From the NCBI RefSeq assembly GCF_030127145.1, contig NZ_CP126158.1, positions 1,798,001-1,862,000 of the forward strand: a DNA stretch of 64,000 nt, written 5' to 3'. Under the pieces are notes generated by a model. That model saw only the letters and a program-made list of their open reading frames with translations. It was not told where the DNA came from and did no database searches. Within the stretch, counting starts at the first letter, position 1, and every line of letters begins with the position of its first letter. Positions 20,200 to 29,251 of this stretch are shown one piece after another. A program made the translations under genes and the position numbers. The stretch comes from Halobaculum halobium (lineage in GTDB: Archaea; Halobacteriota; Halobacteria; Halobacteriales; Haloferacaceae).

Positions 20200-21798
20200 A
20201 TGAAGGTACTCGTCACGGACCCCGTCGCGGACGCGGGGATCGAGACGCTCCGAGACGCCGGCCACGAGGTCGTCACGGGCTACGAACTGGAGGGGCGGGA
20301 CCTCCTCGACGCCGTCGCCGACGCGAACGCGCTGATCGTCCGCTCCGGGACCGAGGTGACCGCCGAGGTGTTCGAGGCGGCTCCCGACCTCGTCATCGTC
20401 GGGCGCGCGGGCATCGGCGTCGACAACATCGACATCGAGGCGGCGACCGACCACGGCGTCGTCGTCGCGAACGCGCCGGAGGGGAACGTCCGCGCCGCCG
20501 CCGAGCACACCGTCGCGATGACGTTCGCCGTCGCGCGCTCCATCCCGCAAGCGCACGCCCGCCTCAAGGGCGGCGAGTGGGCGAAAAGTGACTACCTCGG
20601 GCGCGAGGTCAACAACAAGACCCTCGGCATCGTCGGCCTCGGGCGCGTCGGCCAGGAGGTCGCCAAGCGCCTCGACTCGCTGGGAATGGATCTGGTCGTC
20701 TACGACCCGTACATCAACGAGGAGCGCGCCGCCCAGTTCGGGGCCGAGCTCGTCGACGACCTGACCGACTGCCTCGCCCGGTCGGACTTCGTCACCGTCC
20801 ACACGCCCCTGCTCCCGGAAACCGAGGGCATGATCGGCGCCGAGGAGCTGGAGGCGATGGGCGACGCGTACCTGATCAACTGCGCGCGCGGCGGCATCGT
20901 CGACGAGGACGCGCTCGCGACGGCCGTCGATGACGGCCCCGTCGCCGGCGCCGCGCTGGACGTGTTCGCCGAGGAGCCGCTTCCCGAGGACTCGCCGCTG
21001 CTCGACGTGGACGAGATAATCGTCACGCCCCATCTCGGCGCGAGCACGGAGGCCGCCCAAGAGAACGTCGCCGTCGACACCGCCAAGCAGGTGCTCGCGG
21101 CGTTCGCCGATGAACCGGTCGTCAACGCGCTCAACGCCCCCTCGGTCGACGAGTCGGCGTTCCCGCGTATCGAGCCGTATCTCGACGTGGCCGACACCGC
21201 CGGCAGGATCGCCGCCCAGTTGCTGGGCGAGCGTATCTCCGGCGTCGAGGTTCACTACGAGGGCGACATCGCGAACGAGGATATCGACCTCGTCACCGCC
21301 AGCGCGCTGAAGGGCGTGTTCTCGCCGCTGGAGTACGAGGTCAACGCCGTCAACGCCCCGCAGCTCGCGGAGGATCGCGGGATCGAGGTGACCGAGAGCA
21401 AGACCCGTCAAGCGGAGGACTTCCAGAGTCTGGTCACGGTGACGGTGAAAGACGGCGACACCGAGCTGTCCGTCTGCGGGACTCTCTTCGCTGGCGACGA
21501 CCCGCGCATCGTCCGCATCGACGGCTACCGCGTCGACGCCCGGCCGTACGGCCACATGCTCGTCGCGCGCAACCGCGACGAGCCCGGCGTCATCGGCCTC
21601 ATCGGCACCGTCCTCGGCGACGCCGGCGTCAACATCGCCGGGATGTTCAACGCCCGCGAGACCATCGGCGGCGAGGCGCTCACGGTGTACAACCTCGACG
21701 ACCGCCTTCCCGACGACGCCGTCGAACGCCTGCTCGCAGACGACCGGATCATCTCCGTCGACCGAATCGTACTCGACGACGCTGAGAACGGCCGCTGA
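20200..21798 (+). CDS. serA: D-3-phosphoglycerate dehydrogenase
   Basis: The 532-aa enzyme has the substrate-domain motif RAGIGVDNIDIEAAT (about 68-82), the NAD-binding GLGRVGQEVAKRL (about 147-159), the catalytic Arg in INCARGGIVDEDAL and His in TPHLGAST near residue 279, then an intervening ASB domain and a C-terminal ACT domain (from about 455, RDEPGVIGLIGTVLGDAGVN). The ACT domain suggests allosteric control by serine. The start at 20200 is fixed by the leaderless promoter and by homology (MKVLVTDPVADAGIETL). Its last three codons and stop lie inside a 13-bp tandem repeat. Confidence 0.95.
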   Translation: MKVLVTDPVADAGIETLRDAGHEVVTGYELEGRDLLDAVADANALIVRSGTEVTAEVFEAAPDLVIVGRAGIGVDNIDIEAATDHGVVVANAPEGNVRAAAEHTVAMTFAVARSIPQAHARLKGGEWAKSDYLGREVNNKTLGIVGLGRVGQEVAKRLDSLGMDLVVYDPYINEERAAQFGAELVDDLTDCLARSDFVTVHTPLLPETEGMIGAEELEAMGDAYLINCARGGIVDEDALATAVDDGPVAGAALDVFAEEPLPEDSPLLDVDEIIVTPHLGASTEAAQENVAVDTAKQVLAAFADEPVVNALNAPSVDESAFPRIEPYLDVADTAGRIAAQLLGERISGVEVHYEGDIANEDIDLVTASALKGVFSPLEYEVNAVNAPQLAEDRGIEVTESKTRQAEDFQSLVTVTVKDGDTELSVCGTLFAGDDPRIVRIDGYRVDARPYGHMLVARNRDEPGVIGLIGTVLGDAGVNIAGMFNARETIGGEALTVYNLDDRLPDDAVERLLADDRIISVDRIVLDDAENGR

Positions 21799-21819
21799 GA
21801 ACGGCCGCTGAGAACGACC
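21781..21819 (+). repeat. Three tandem 13-bp repeats across the serA stop codon
   Basis: The unit GCTGAGAACGGCC occurs at 21781-21793 and 21794-21806, and a copy with one change (GCTGAGAACGACC) at 21807-21819. Because 13 is not a multiple of 3, the second copy supplies the serA TGA at 21796-21798. It looks like slippage that set the present C-terminus (…DDAENGR). Confidence 0.8.
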
Positions 21820-21867
21820 GCGGCTCACACACGGCGTCGGATCGCGACGAGGTCCAAACGAGTTCGG

Positions 21868-22350
21868 TCAGGGCCGCCGCAACCGCTGGAGCACGCGCTC
21901 TATCACCGACCGATCTGTTGACGGTTCCTCCGAGCGATTCGCTGACCGATCCCTCGACCGACCCGCTGACCGATCTTCTGACCGATCTCCCGGCGAACGA
22001 GTCGGCGTCGGATCCGCGCCGGCGGGGTCCCCGCCGGGGACTGCCTCCCCGCCCCGTCCGCCCGCGCTGTCGCCGTCGGCGGTGTCACCGTCCCTCGCCG
22101 TCCGTCCCGCCCGCGCCGCATCCAGCAACGTCTCGTAGCGCTCGACGATCCGGTCTTGTTCGCGTCGCTTCTCGTCGAGACGGGTGCGGAGCCGTTCGTT
22201 CTCCCGTCTGAGTTCCTCGATCGTCTCAGCGTTCACCGGGCTATCGGCGGCGTTGTCCCCCCCGGTTCCGCCACCGACTGCCCGAGATCCGTCCCCCCGG
22301 GCCCTCTGTTCGCCGCTCCGCTGCTCCCGGCTCACGCGTTCCCCAACCAT
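21868..22350 (-). CDS. Coiled-coil protein with Arg/Ser-rich repetitive tail, unknown function
   Basis: From the ATG at 22350 (MVGERVSREQRSGEQRARGD) the 160-aa product has a disordered start, a clear coiled coil (ETIEELRRENERLRTRLDEK and following), and a low-complexity tail in which DRS/NRS/GRS triplets recur (DRSEDRSAGRSRDRSANRS). The DNA of the tail repeats CTGACCGATC-like units on the plus strand. I do not recognise a family. Its position between serA (convergent) and thrC (same strand, upstream) gives no clear functional hint. The last residues ERVLQRLRRP are basic, unusual for this acidic proteome, so nucleic-acid or membrane association is possible. Confidence 0.55.
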   Translation of the reverse strand: MVGERVSREQRSGEQRARGDGSRAVGGGTGGDNAADSPVNAETIEELRRENERLRTRLDEKRREQDRIVERYETLLDAARAGRTARDGDTADGDSAGGRGGEAVPGGDPAGADPTPTRSPGDRSEDRSAGRSRDRSANRSEEPSTDRSVIERVLQRLRRP

Positions 22351-22495
22351 GTTACATAGTACCGAACGAGTCCGCAAAAACCCCTGTCGGACGAGCGGGT
22401 GACACGCGAACAACGGGAGTCGGACGGAGGGGAGCCGACCGCCGCGCGATACCGGTTCCCGATCCGGGAAACCACTCTGACCGCCCGCGAATGGC

Positions 22496-23758
22496 TTACT
22501 GGGCGCCGATGTGGTCCAGCACCGCCTCGGTGGAATTGGCCACGGGTTCGGGGTCGCCGCCGGCCTCGTAGGCGGCGTCGGGGTCCTTCAGCAGGTGACC
22601 GGTCGTGAGACACACCACGTCCTCGTCGGCGTCCACGCGTCCCGCCTCGCGGAGCTTCCGGAGGCCGGCGACGGAGGCAGCGGAGGCGGGTTCGACGCCG
22701 ACGCCCTCGCGAGCGAGATCCCGCTGGGCCTCGGTGATCGCCTCGTCGTCGACGGCGACGGCGGTGCCGCCGGTCTCGCGGATGCCCGGCAGCGCCTTCG
22801 GCGCGTTCACCGGGTTGCCGATGCGGATGGCGGTCGCGCGCGTCTCCACGTTTTCCCAGCGGCGGACCTCGTCGTTGCCCTCCTCGATGGCCTCGACCAT
22901 CGGCGCGGCGCCGGCGGCCTGCACGCCCGTCAGCTTCGGCACCTCGTCGGCGTCCATCGCGCCGGCGGCGACGAGTTCGCGGAACGCCTTGAACAGCGCC
23001 GAGGTGTTGCCCGCGTTGCCGACGGGGAGGACGATCCGGTCGGGGAACGTGCCGTAGTCGTCGCGGAACTCCTCGAGGATCTCGAAGCCGATCGTCTTCT
23101 GGCCCTCTAGGCGGAAGGGATTGAGCGAGTTGAGGAGGTACACCTCGCCCCGGTTCGCGAGGTCCTGCACGATGTCGAGGCAGGCGTCGAAGTTGCCGTC
23201 GACCTCCAAGATTCGGGCGTCGTGGAGGCTCGCCTGTGCGACCTTCCCGGCGGCGACCTTCCCGGCGGGGAGGAGGACGAGCGTCTCCATGCCCGCGCGG
23301 GCGCCGTAGGCGGCCAGCGCGGCGGAGGTGTTGCCGGTGGAGGCGCACGCGAGGCGGCCGACGCCGAGCTCGCGGGCGACGCGGACGCCGACGGTCATCC
23401 CGCGGTCCTTGAACGAACCGGTGGGATTCATGCCCTCGTGTTTGATCCGGAGGCGGTTCACGCCGACGTCCTCGCGCAGGCGGGGAACCTCGTGCAGTGG
23501 GGTGTGCCCCTCCGGGAGCGAGACGCCCTCCTCGAAGGGAAGCGCGGCCGAATACCGCCAGACGCCCTCGCCGGAGAACTCGTCCCACGCGGGCGGGTCA
23601 GCGTAGCGGACCTCCAGCAGGCCGTCGCAGTCGTCGCAGGTGAAGCGGACCTCGTCGAACGGGGCGAACTGCCCGCCGCAGGCGATACACTCCAGCCAGA
23701 CGCCGTCGTCGGCGACTGACGGGGCGTCTTGCGTCGGCGCGTCGAGAGAGAGGCTCAT
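22496..23758 (-). CDS. thrC: Threonine synthase
   Basis: The 420-aa PLP fold-type II enzyme has an N-terminal zinc-ribbon-like pair (CIACGG, CDDCDG; residues about 24-45) typical of archaeal ThrC, the PLP lysine in NPTGSFKDRGM (Lys117), the phosphate-binding PVGNAGNTSALFKAF loop and a C-terminal CLTTGHLLKDP segment. It converts O-phosphohomoserine to threonine, the branch that competes with MetX for homoserine. The ATG at 23758 fits the family start. Transcribed alone, with 145 nt downstream before the coiled-coil gene. Confidence 0.95.
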   Translation of the reverse strand: MSLSLDAPTQDAPSVADDGVWLECIACGGQFAPFDEVRFTCDDCDGLLEVRYADPPAWDEFSGEGVWRYSAALPFEEGVSLPEGHTPLHEVPRLREDVGVNRLRIKHEGMNPTGSFKDRGMTVGVRVARELGVGRLACASTGNTSAALAAYGARAGMETLVLLPAGKVAAGKVAQASLHDARILEVDGNFDACLDIVQDLANRGEVYLLNSLNPFRLEGQKTIGFEILEEFRDDYGTFPDRIVLPVGNAGNTSALFKAFRELVAAGAMDADEVPKLTGVQAAGAAPMVEAIEEGNDEVRRWENVETRATAIRIGNPVNAPKALPGIRETGGTAVAVDDEAITEAQRDLAREGVGVEPASAASVAGLRKLREAGRVDADEDVVCLTTGHLLKDPDAAYEAGGDPEPVANSTEAVLDHIGAQ

Positions 23759-23887
23759 GAGGTAGCGGTCGAACTCGCCGGGTAAAAGTCGGCCGTTCGT
23801 GGCGGGTAGTGCCAGCCGGGGCTCGACGGAGAGAGAGGTTCGCGGACGACCGCCGCGCGGCGCACCCTCGTCGGCAGGGACCGCGGG

Positions 23888-24277
23888 CTACCCGTCGCCC
23901 GCCTCGCGCTGCTCGTCGAACGTCTCGATGACTTCGTGGACGGTCTCGGCCCACTCGTCGAGCGCCCCGTGGAGGAGCTCTTTCGCCTCCGGCAGCGGCG
24001 TCGCGGTGTACTGATACACGTAGCCACCGGGGTCGAGCAGTCGTCGCTCGCGCTCGGCCAGCCCCTTCTCCAGCAGCGTCGTGAGCGAGCGGTTCACGTT
24101 CGATCGATCGCGTTCGAGGACGCCGGCCAGTTCTTCGACGGTGCTTCCGGGGTTGTCGAGCAACCGGAGGTACGTCCGACTCTCGTGCTTCTGAATGCCG
24201 AAGACGCACGCCATCACGTGCCCGAAGCTGGGATCGTTCGTGTCGATGAGGTCCTCCATGTCCGGCGCGTCGCTCAT
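23888..24277 (-). CDS. TrmB/MarR-like winged-helix transcription regulator
   Basis: The 129-aa protein contains a winged helix with recognition sequence VEELAGVLERDRSNVNRSLTTLLEKGLAERE (residues about 49-79), preceded by the helical MACVFGIQKHESRTYLRLL start common in haloarchaeal TrmB-like regulators, and followed by a wing (GYVYQYTATPL) and a C-terminal dimerisation helix. There is no sugar-binding domain, so it is a minimal HTH. It lies upstream of thrC on the same strand with 129 nt between them; regulation of thrC or of itself is possible but not shown. Confidence 0.75.
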   Translation of the reverse strand: MSDAPDMEDLIDTNDPSFGHVMACVFGIQKHESRTYLRLLDNPGSTVEELAGVLERDRSNVNRSLTTLLEKGLAERERRLLDPGGYVYQYTATPLPEAKELLHGALDEWAETVHEVIETFDEQREAGDG

Positions 24278-24411
24278 GTCGGGTCACCCGACGACCGCGC
24301 CGCGAATAAACCCCGGCGGTCGCGGCGACCGGGCGGCAACGCGACCGTCCGGTACCGAGACAGCACGTCGCGACTGACCTCGCCGCGCTCACTCGGCGGT
24401 CAGCGCTCGTC

Positions 24412-24651
24412 TCACTCGTCCTGCTTCGCGTAGCCCATCTTCTTGATGCAGGTGACCATTCCGGCCTCGTCGTCGTGTTTGTGCAGCCGCGTCGGCGTGT
24501 CGCAGTAGAACGTCTCGCCGTCGTGACGGAGCGTGAGCGTCTGCTCGCTCCCGAACAGATCGGCGGTGACGACGACCCGCCGCCCCTCCCAGAGCTCGTC
24601 GATGATCTCCTCGGCAGTGAGCTCGCCGGCGTCGACCTCCAGTGGTTTCAT
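24412..24651 (-). CDS. Small conserved haloarchaeal protein, 79 aa
   Basis: The product MKPLEVDAGELTAEEIIDEL… is a compact alpha/beta protein with strands VVVTADLF and ETFYCDTPTRLH and the end VTCIKKMGYA. Codon third positions are nearly all G/C, supporting real coding. I do not recognise a named domain; the single Cys residues (YCDTP, VTCIK) could pair or bind metal. Start 24651 is chosen because upstream in-frame residues run through the promoter of the divergent VOC gene. The two genes share a 49-nt control region. Confidence 0.65.
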   Translation of the reverse strand: MKPLEVDAGELTAEEIIDELWEGRRVVVTADLFGSEQTLTLRHDGETFYCDTPTRLHKHDDEAGMVTCIKKMGYAKQDE

Positions 24652-24673
24652 GTCCGGGCATGAGCGGGGCGTG

Positions 24674-24700
24674 GTAATGTTTCTTGTCTCCTGGTCGCTA
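24674..24700 (+). promoter_or_regulatory. Leaderless promoter of the VOC gene
   Basis: GGTAATGTTTC begins at about 24673, placing a TATA-like TAATGT 26 nt before the ATG at 24701. This decides the start in favour of MSGVNVRTIDHVNL over in-frame upstream codons. Confidence 0.45.
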
Positions 24701-25108
24701 ATGTCCGGCGTGAACGTCCGCACTATCGATCACGTGAACCTCCGAATTCCCGCCGACGGGCTGGCGGACGCCGGCGCGTTCTACGCCGACGGACTCGGCT
24801 TCGAACTGGAAGGCGTCGACCGCTTCGAGGCGGGCGAGAAGCCGTTCTTCGACGTCCGACTCGCTCCGGAACACGTGATCCACCTGTGGCCGACCGACGA
24901 GTTCGAGCCGCCGACGGCGACGAACTACGACCACGTCGCGCTCGTCGTCGAAGCAGACGTTGCGACGGTCACCGAGGCGCTCGCCGACGCGGGGATCGAG
25001 GTGGAACGGCGGCTCGACAGTCCGCTGGGGGCGACGGGCGAGGCGGGCGCGGTGTACGTCCGCGACCCGTTCGGCTACCGCGTGGAACTGAAGGAACCGG
25101 TCGAATAG
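24701..25108 (+). CDS. VOC-family (glyoxalase/dioxygenase fold) protein
   Basis: The 135-aa protein is one vicinal-oxygen-chelate domain: RTIDHVNLRIPA at the start (first metal His), AGAFYADGLGFELEG, HVIHLWP, TNYDHVALVVEA (second His) and the closing VYVRDPFGYRVELKEP with a metal-ligand Glu. These paired beta-alpha-beta-beta-beta units bind a divalent metal. Substrate cannot be deduced; glyoxalase I, fosfomycin-resistance-like and dioxygenase roles occur in the fold. It is divergent from the 79-aa gene. Confidence 0.85.
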   Translation: MSGVNVRTIDHVNLRIPADGLADAGAFYADGLGFELEGVDRFEAGEKPFFDVRLAPEHVIHLWPTDEFEPPTATNYDHVALVVEADVATVTEALADAGIEVERRLDSPLGATGEAGAVYVRDPFGYRVELKEPVE

Positions 25109-25184
25109 GGCCCGGCGCCGGCGTCGACGACCGTGCCGGTGACCGCGTGCGAACCGAGACGCAGTCCGCTCTGCCCGTGCGCTG

Positions 25185-25299
25185 CTTCGAATCTGCCTCC
25201 GAAGGAACCGGCCGCCGGAGCGGCCTCAGTTCGTTGTCGGGTCCTTCGAATCTGCCTCCGAAGGAACCGGCCGCCGGAGCGGCCTCAGTTCGTTGTCGG
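25185..25299. repeat. Exact 56-bp tandem duplication covering a gene 3' end and its hairpin
   Basis: Bases 25185-25240 and 25244-25299 are identical (56 bp, 3-bp spacer GTC). The second copy contains the stop codon (25285-25287) and last codons of the minus-strand gene at 25285-25998. Each copy includes the inverted repeat GGCCGC-TCCG-GCGGCC (minus strand), a likely transcription terminator or processing hairpin, so the terminator is doubled. Confidence 0.9.
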
Positions 25300-25998
25300 A
25301 TTCGACTCTCCGTCGCTCCCGTCTTCGACCGTCTCGACCGGCGCCTCCGCGCCCTCCGCGGCCTCGGACGCCTCGACGACCTTCTGGGTGTCGACGTGCC
25401 ACCGGTCGACCTCGTCCTCGTACGACGAGAGCCGCTCGGACACCGCGGACTTCAACCGGTCGTCGTTGACGTTCACCTCGAAGATGAACTCCGGGCCGCC
25501 CTCCCCGCGGGTGGACTTCTGGATGTTCGCGGAGACGAGTTCGTTGTCGAAGTAGTACGGCGCGATCTGTGTCATCACGCGCTGGTACACCGTGTTCTCG
25601 AGCTTTCGAACGGCCTTGCGCCCTGCGGAGTCGGCCGCGCGCGCGACGTGGTCGATGGAGTCTCTCCACGAGTCGAGCGCGCCGTCGTTGTCGCCGTTCT
25701 CGACGTGCTCGTACGACTCGGAAAGCTTCTCGCCGGCCGTCTGGAGGTCCTCCTCGGGTGTCTTTCCCTCCTGCTCGCCTTTCCCCTCGGCGACGCTCGC
25801 CTGTTCGGCGGTCTTCTCGTTCACGTCCTCGCCGAGGCGCTCGTGGGCCTTGGGCCGCCACTCGTTCCAGGCCTCGAACGCCTCGGAGTACTCCTCGGAA
25901 GCACCGGCGTCTTGGAGCGCGCGAGTGATGCGTTCGCCGTGCTCGACGGCGTCCCCCCACTCTCCGCGCACCTTGAAGCCGGAGATGCTCTCTTCCAT
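25285..25998 (-). CDS. Conserved haloarchaeal protein (DUF5828-like), 237 aa
   Basis: From ATG 25998 the protein (MEESISGFKVRGEWGDAVEH) is mainly helical and highly acidic. A charged middle (EGKGEQEGKTPEEDLQTAGE) separates an N-terminal helical part from a C-terminal domain with VYQRVMTQIAPYYFDNELVS and FIFEVNVNDDRLKSAVSERL. I believe it belongs to an uncharacterised haloarchaeal family (from memory DUF5828; a profile search would settle it). Start choice is supported by the TATA box CTTATACG centred about 34 nt upstream. No function is proposed. Its 3' end is duplicated downstream. Confidence 0.65.
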   Translation of the reverse strand: MEESISGFKVRGEWGDAVEHGERITRALQDAGASEEYSEAFEAWNEWRPKAHERLGEDVNEKTAEQASVAEGKGEQEGKTPEEDLQTAGEKLSESYEHVENGDNDGALDSWRDSIDHVARAADSAGRKAVRKLENTVYQRVMTQIAPYYFDNELVSANIQKSTRGEGGPEFIFEVNVNDDRLKSAVSERLSSYEDEVDRWHVDTQKVVEASEAAEGAEAPVETVEDGSDGESNPTTN

Positions 25999-26027
25999 GC
26001 GATTAGCAGCCGCGTACGCCCTGGAGC

Positions 26028-26035
26028 CGTATAAG
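26028..26035 (-). promoter_or_regulatory. TATA box of the DUF5828-like gene
   Basis: CTTATACG on the minus strand, about 34 nt before the ATG at 25998, in a short AT-rich island; implies a very short 5' leader. Confidence 0.5.
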
Positions 26036-26115
26036 GGTCCCTCTGTCGTCGCGCGAAGGTCGGATGCGAGACGGACTCGCGCCCCCACGTTCCCCCGACC
26101 CGCGCTGGTTCCGGG

Positions 26116-26337
26116 TCAGCGTCGTCCGTAGGTGAGGCGGGTCCCGAGGTCGTCGAGCGCGGAGGCGACGCTGCTGAACCACGCGGTCGGCGACGTCCGT
26201 CGGAGGTCTCCCTCGTCGAGTTCGATCCGTTCGTCGCCGAACGGATCGCGGTCGGCGGCGCCCTCACCGTCCTCCGTCGCGTCCACGACCGTCGTCATCG
26301 AACACCGGCCGCACGTTTCACGATCGCCGTGTCCCAT
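26116..26337 (-). CDS. Small CxxC protein, 73 aa, unknown function
   Basis: Starting at ATG 26337 the frame reads MGHGDRETCGRCSMTTVVDA: one CGRC knuckle near the N-terminus, an acidic middle (DERIELDEGDL) and a basic amphipathic end (VASALDDLGTRLTYGRR). GC3 is high throughout, supporting coding. I do not recognise the family; a single CxxC pair would need a partner molecule to bind zinc. It is divergent from the cupin gene, and direct repeats TTGGTGACAACA/TTGGTGACGACG at about 26343-26366 lie in the shared control region. Confidence 0.5.
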   Translation of the reverse strand: MGHGDRETCGRCSMTTVVDATEDGEGAADRDPFGDERIELDEGDLRRTSPTAWFSSVASALDDLGTRLTYGRR

Positions 26338-26449
26338 GGTACTTGGTGACAACATTGGTGACGACGAGCATAAACCCTCGGCTCCGGCGCCGGCGACCGC
26401 GTCGGCGTCGGACGACGGGCTTTTCATCCCCGTGAGCCTCCCGCGAGGT

Positions 26450-26824
26450 ATGGGTTACCACGTCATCGATCCCGACGAACTAGCGGCCGTCCCGGACCGA
26501 CCGTGCGAACTCCGCCGCGTGAGCGAGGCGGCGGAGTTCGAGCAGATGGTCGCCAACTGGTTTCGAGCGGATCCCGGCGAGGACGTTCCCCTGGCGTACC
26601 ACTACCACGACGATCAGGAGGAGTTGTTCTACGTGATCGCGGGCACGCTCCACGTCGAAACGCCCGATGAGACGTTCGAGGTGCCGGAGGGATCGTTGTT
26701 CGCCGTCGAGCCGGACAGCCCCCAGCGCGCGCACAACCCCGCCGACGCCGACGACCCGGTGACGCTGCTCGCGGTCGGCGCGCCCGCCGTCGACGACGTC
26801 CACCCGTACGAGCCGGAGGAGTAA
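26450..26824 (+). CDS. Cupin-domain protein, 124 aa
   Basis: A single small cupin: motif 1 VPLAYHYHDDQEELFYVIAG (residues about 45-64) with metal-ligand His and Glu residues, then the second motif VEPDSPQRAHNPAD with its His. MGYHVIDPDELAAVPDRPCE precedes the barrel. Such proteins bind sugars or metals or act as small isomerases or oxygenases; the sequence does not tell which. It is followed after one base by the next gene, so both form an operon. The start was chosen at MGYHVI because residues further upstream belong to the promoter region. Confidence 0.8.
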   Translation: MGYHVIDPDELAAVPDRPCELRRVSEAAEFEQMVANWFRADPGEDVPLAYHYHDDQEELFYVIAGTLHVETPDETFEVPEGSLFAVEPDSPQRAHNPADADDPVTLLAVGAPAVDDVHPYEPEE

Positions 26825-26825
26825 G

Positions 26826-27554
26826 ATGAGCGAGGACGATCGGGAGAAGCACGCCGACGCCGATGGCTCCGGCGGCGGGGTCGACCCGGGGACGGCCGAC
26901 GACGGCGCCCTCGGCGGGAGAGCGGAGCCGCGGACGGACGAGCACGGCCGGATTCTCGACGGCGCCGCCTACGAGGACGTCCCCGTCTGGGACGACGAGT
27001 ACCTCGACCGCGCGAGCGACCGGCTCATGTTCAACTACGACCTCGAACGCGACTACCGCGTTCGCGGGGAGCGCTTCGACCTCTACGGGCTGATGCGCAT
27101 CGAATCACAGAAGCAGTTCTTCCACCCGTCGCTCGGCTACGGCGACCACCACAGCGACGAGTACCTGTTCGCCCGCCGGCAGTCGTCCGTGACGGTCGGC
27201 GAGCTGGAGCGGATCGTCCAGTTGGGCCACGCTCTCGCCGACGAGCGTGTCGAGGGCGACGAGGAACACTACGGGACGGACCTCTCGTTCGTCATCATCG
27301 TCCCGGAGATCCCCGAGGACGTGCGGGAGTTCGTCGTCGACTTCCGCGAGCGACAGCTCCTGAAGTACGGCTACTTCGGCCACTACGAGATCAACCTCGG
27401 CGTCGTCTCGCCTGACCGCGAGGCGGCGGTCGCGAGCCGCGAGGCCGACGTCGTGTCGGCGTTCGCGCTGTGGGACGAGGTGCCCGAGCGCCGCTCTCAG
27501 CGCGGGTACATCACGCGGCTGGTCGGGACGGTCCGCGAGAAGCTCCTCGGCTGA
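26826..27554 (+). CDS. Uncharacterised protein co-transcribed with the cupin, 242 aa
   Basis: The ATG follows the cupin TAA after a single base, indicating translational coupling. A disordered acidic first 45 residues precede a conserved-looking globular part: YDLERDYRVRGERFDLYGLM, FFHPSLGYGDHHSDEYLFAR with a His/Asp cluster (GDHHSDE), SFVIIVPEIPEDV and LLKYGYFGHYEINLGV. I do not recognise the family and no known catalytic motif is certain; the GDHHSDEY and GHYEIN stretches would be candidate metal or ligand sites. Convergent with hemL, with only 10 nt between the stops. Confidence 0.6.
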   Translation: MSEDDREKHADADGSGGGVDPGTADDGALGGRAEPRTDEHGRILDGAAYEDVPVWDDEYLDRASDRLMFNYDLERDYRVRGERFDLYGLMRIESQKQFFHPSLGYGDHHSDEYLFARRQSSVTVGELERIVQLGHALADERVEGDEEHYGTDLSFVIIVPEIPEDVREFVVDFRERQLLKYGYFGHYEINLGVVSPDREAAVASREADVVSAFALWDEVPERRSQRGYITRLVGTVREKLLG

Positions 27555-27564
27555 GGCGCGCGCC

Positions 27565-28908
<1,344 letters not shown>

Positions 28909-29251
28909 ACGCCGCCCTACGGGTGTGTCCCCGAAAGTAGTTTCTGGGTCGCGGCGGGCGCCGCCGCTATCGGTGTGGCGTGTCGGACAGAATCGGGTGA
29001 CGACGCCGCGACGGGCTGGCGGACCGTCGCGGCGAGAGCCGGACGCGTCACCCGGCAGACGGCTACGGCGGCCGCGGAGGCGGTGACACGGAACGTGGCA
29101 CGGTGGCGGGCGCGAGGAGGTGAGCACCAGTACCAGTGGGGTCCTCCGTCGCGTACCTCCGGCGGCCGCGTCCGCGCCGACTGCGAAAGCGGGCGTCCGG
29201 TCGTTTCGCTGCGCTGTACGTGGGTTCGTCGCTGCCGCGAGGCGGGGACGC
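28909..29251. other. Intergenic region between amt and hemL, no gene seen
   Basis: These 343 nt hold no frame with haloarchaeal coding character; open frames extending hemL upstream are Arg/Pro-rich artefacts. The hemL promoter should lie near 28930-28945 (ACTACTTTCGG on the minus strand, about 30 nt before the ATG). GC-rich imperfect hairpins occur downstream of the amt stop (around 29215-29250). Confidence 0.4.

Noticed and set aside
25185-25299. CRISPR-like repeats
   Set aside because: Only two adjacent copies with a 3-bp spacer and a gene end inside; no array, no cas genes.
28909-29127. N-terminal extension of hemL upstream of ATG 28908
   Set aside because: The added residues are Arg/Pro-rich and absent from the family; the conserved [14 protein letters not shown] start is at 28908.
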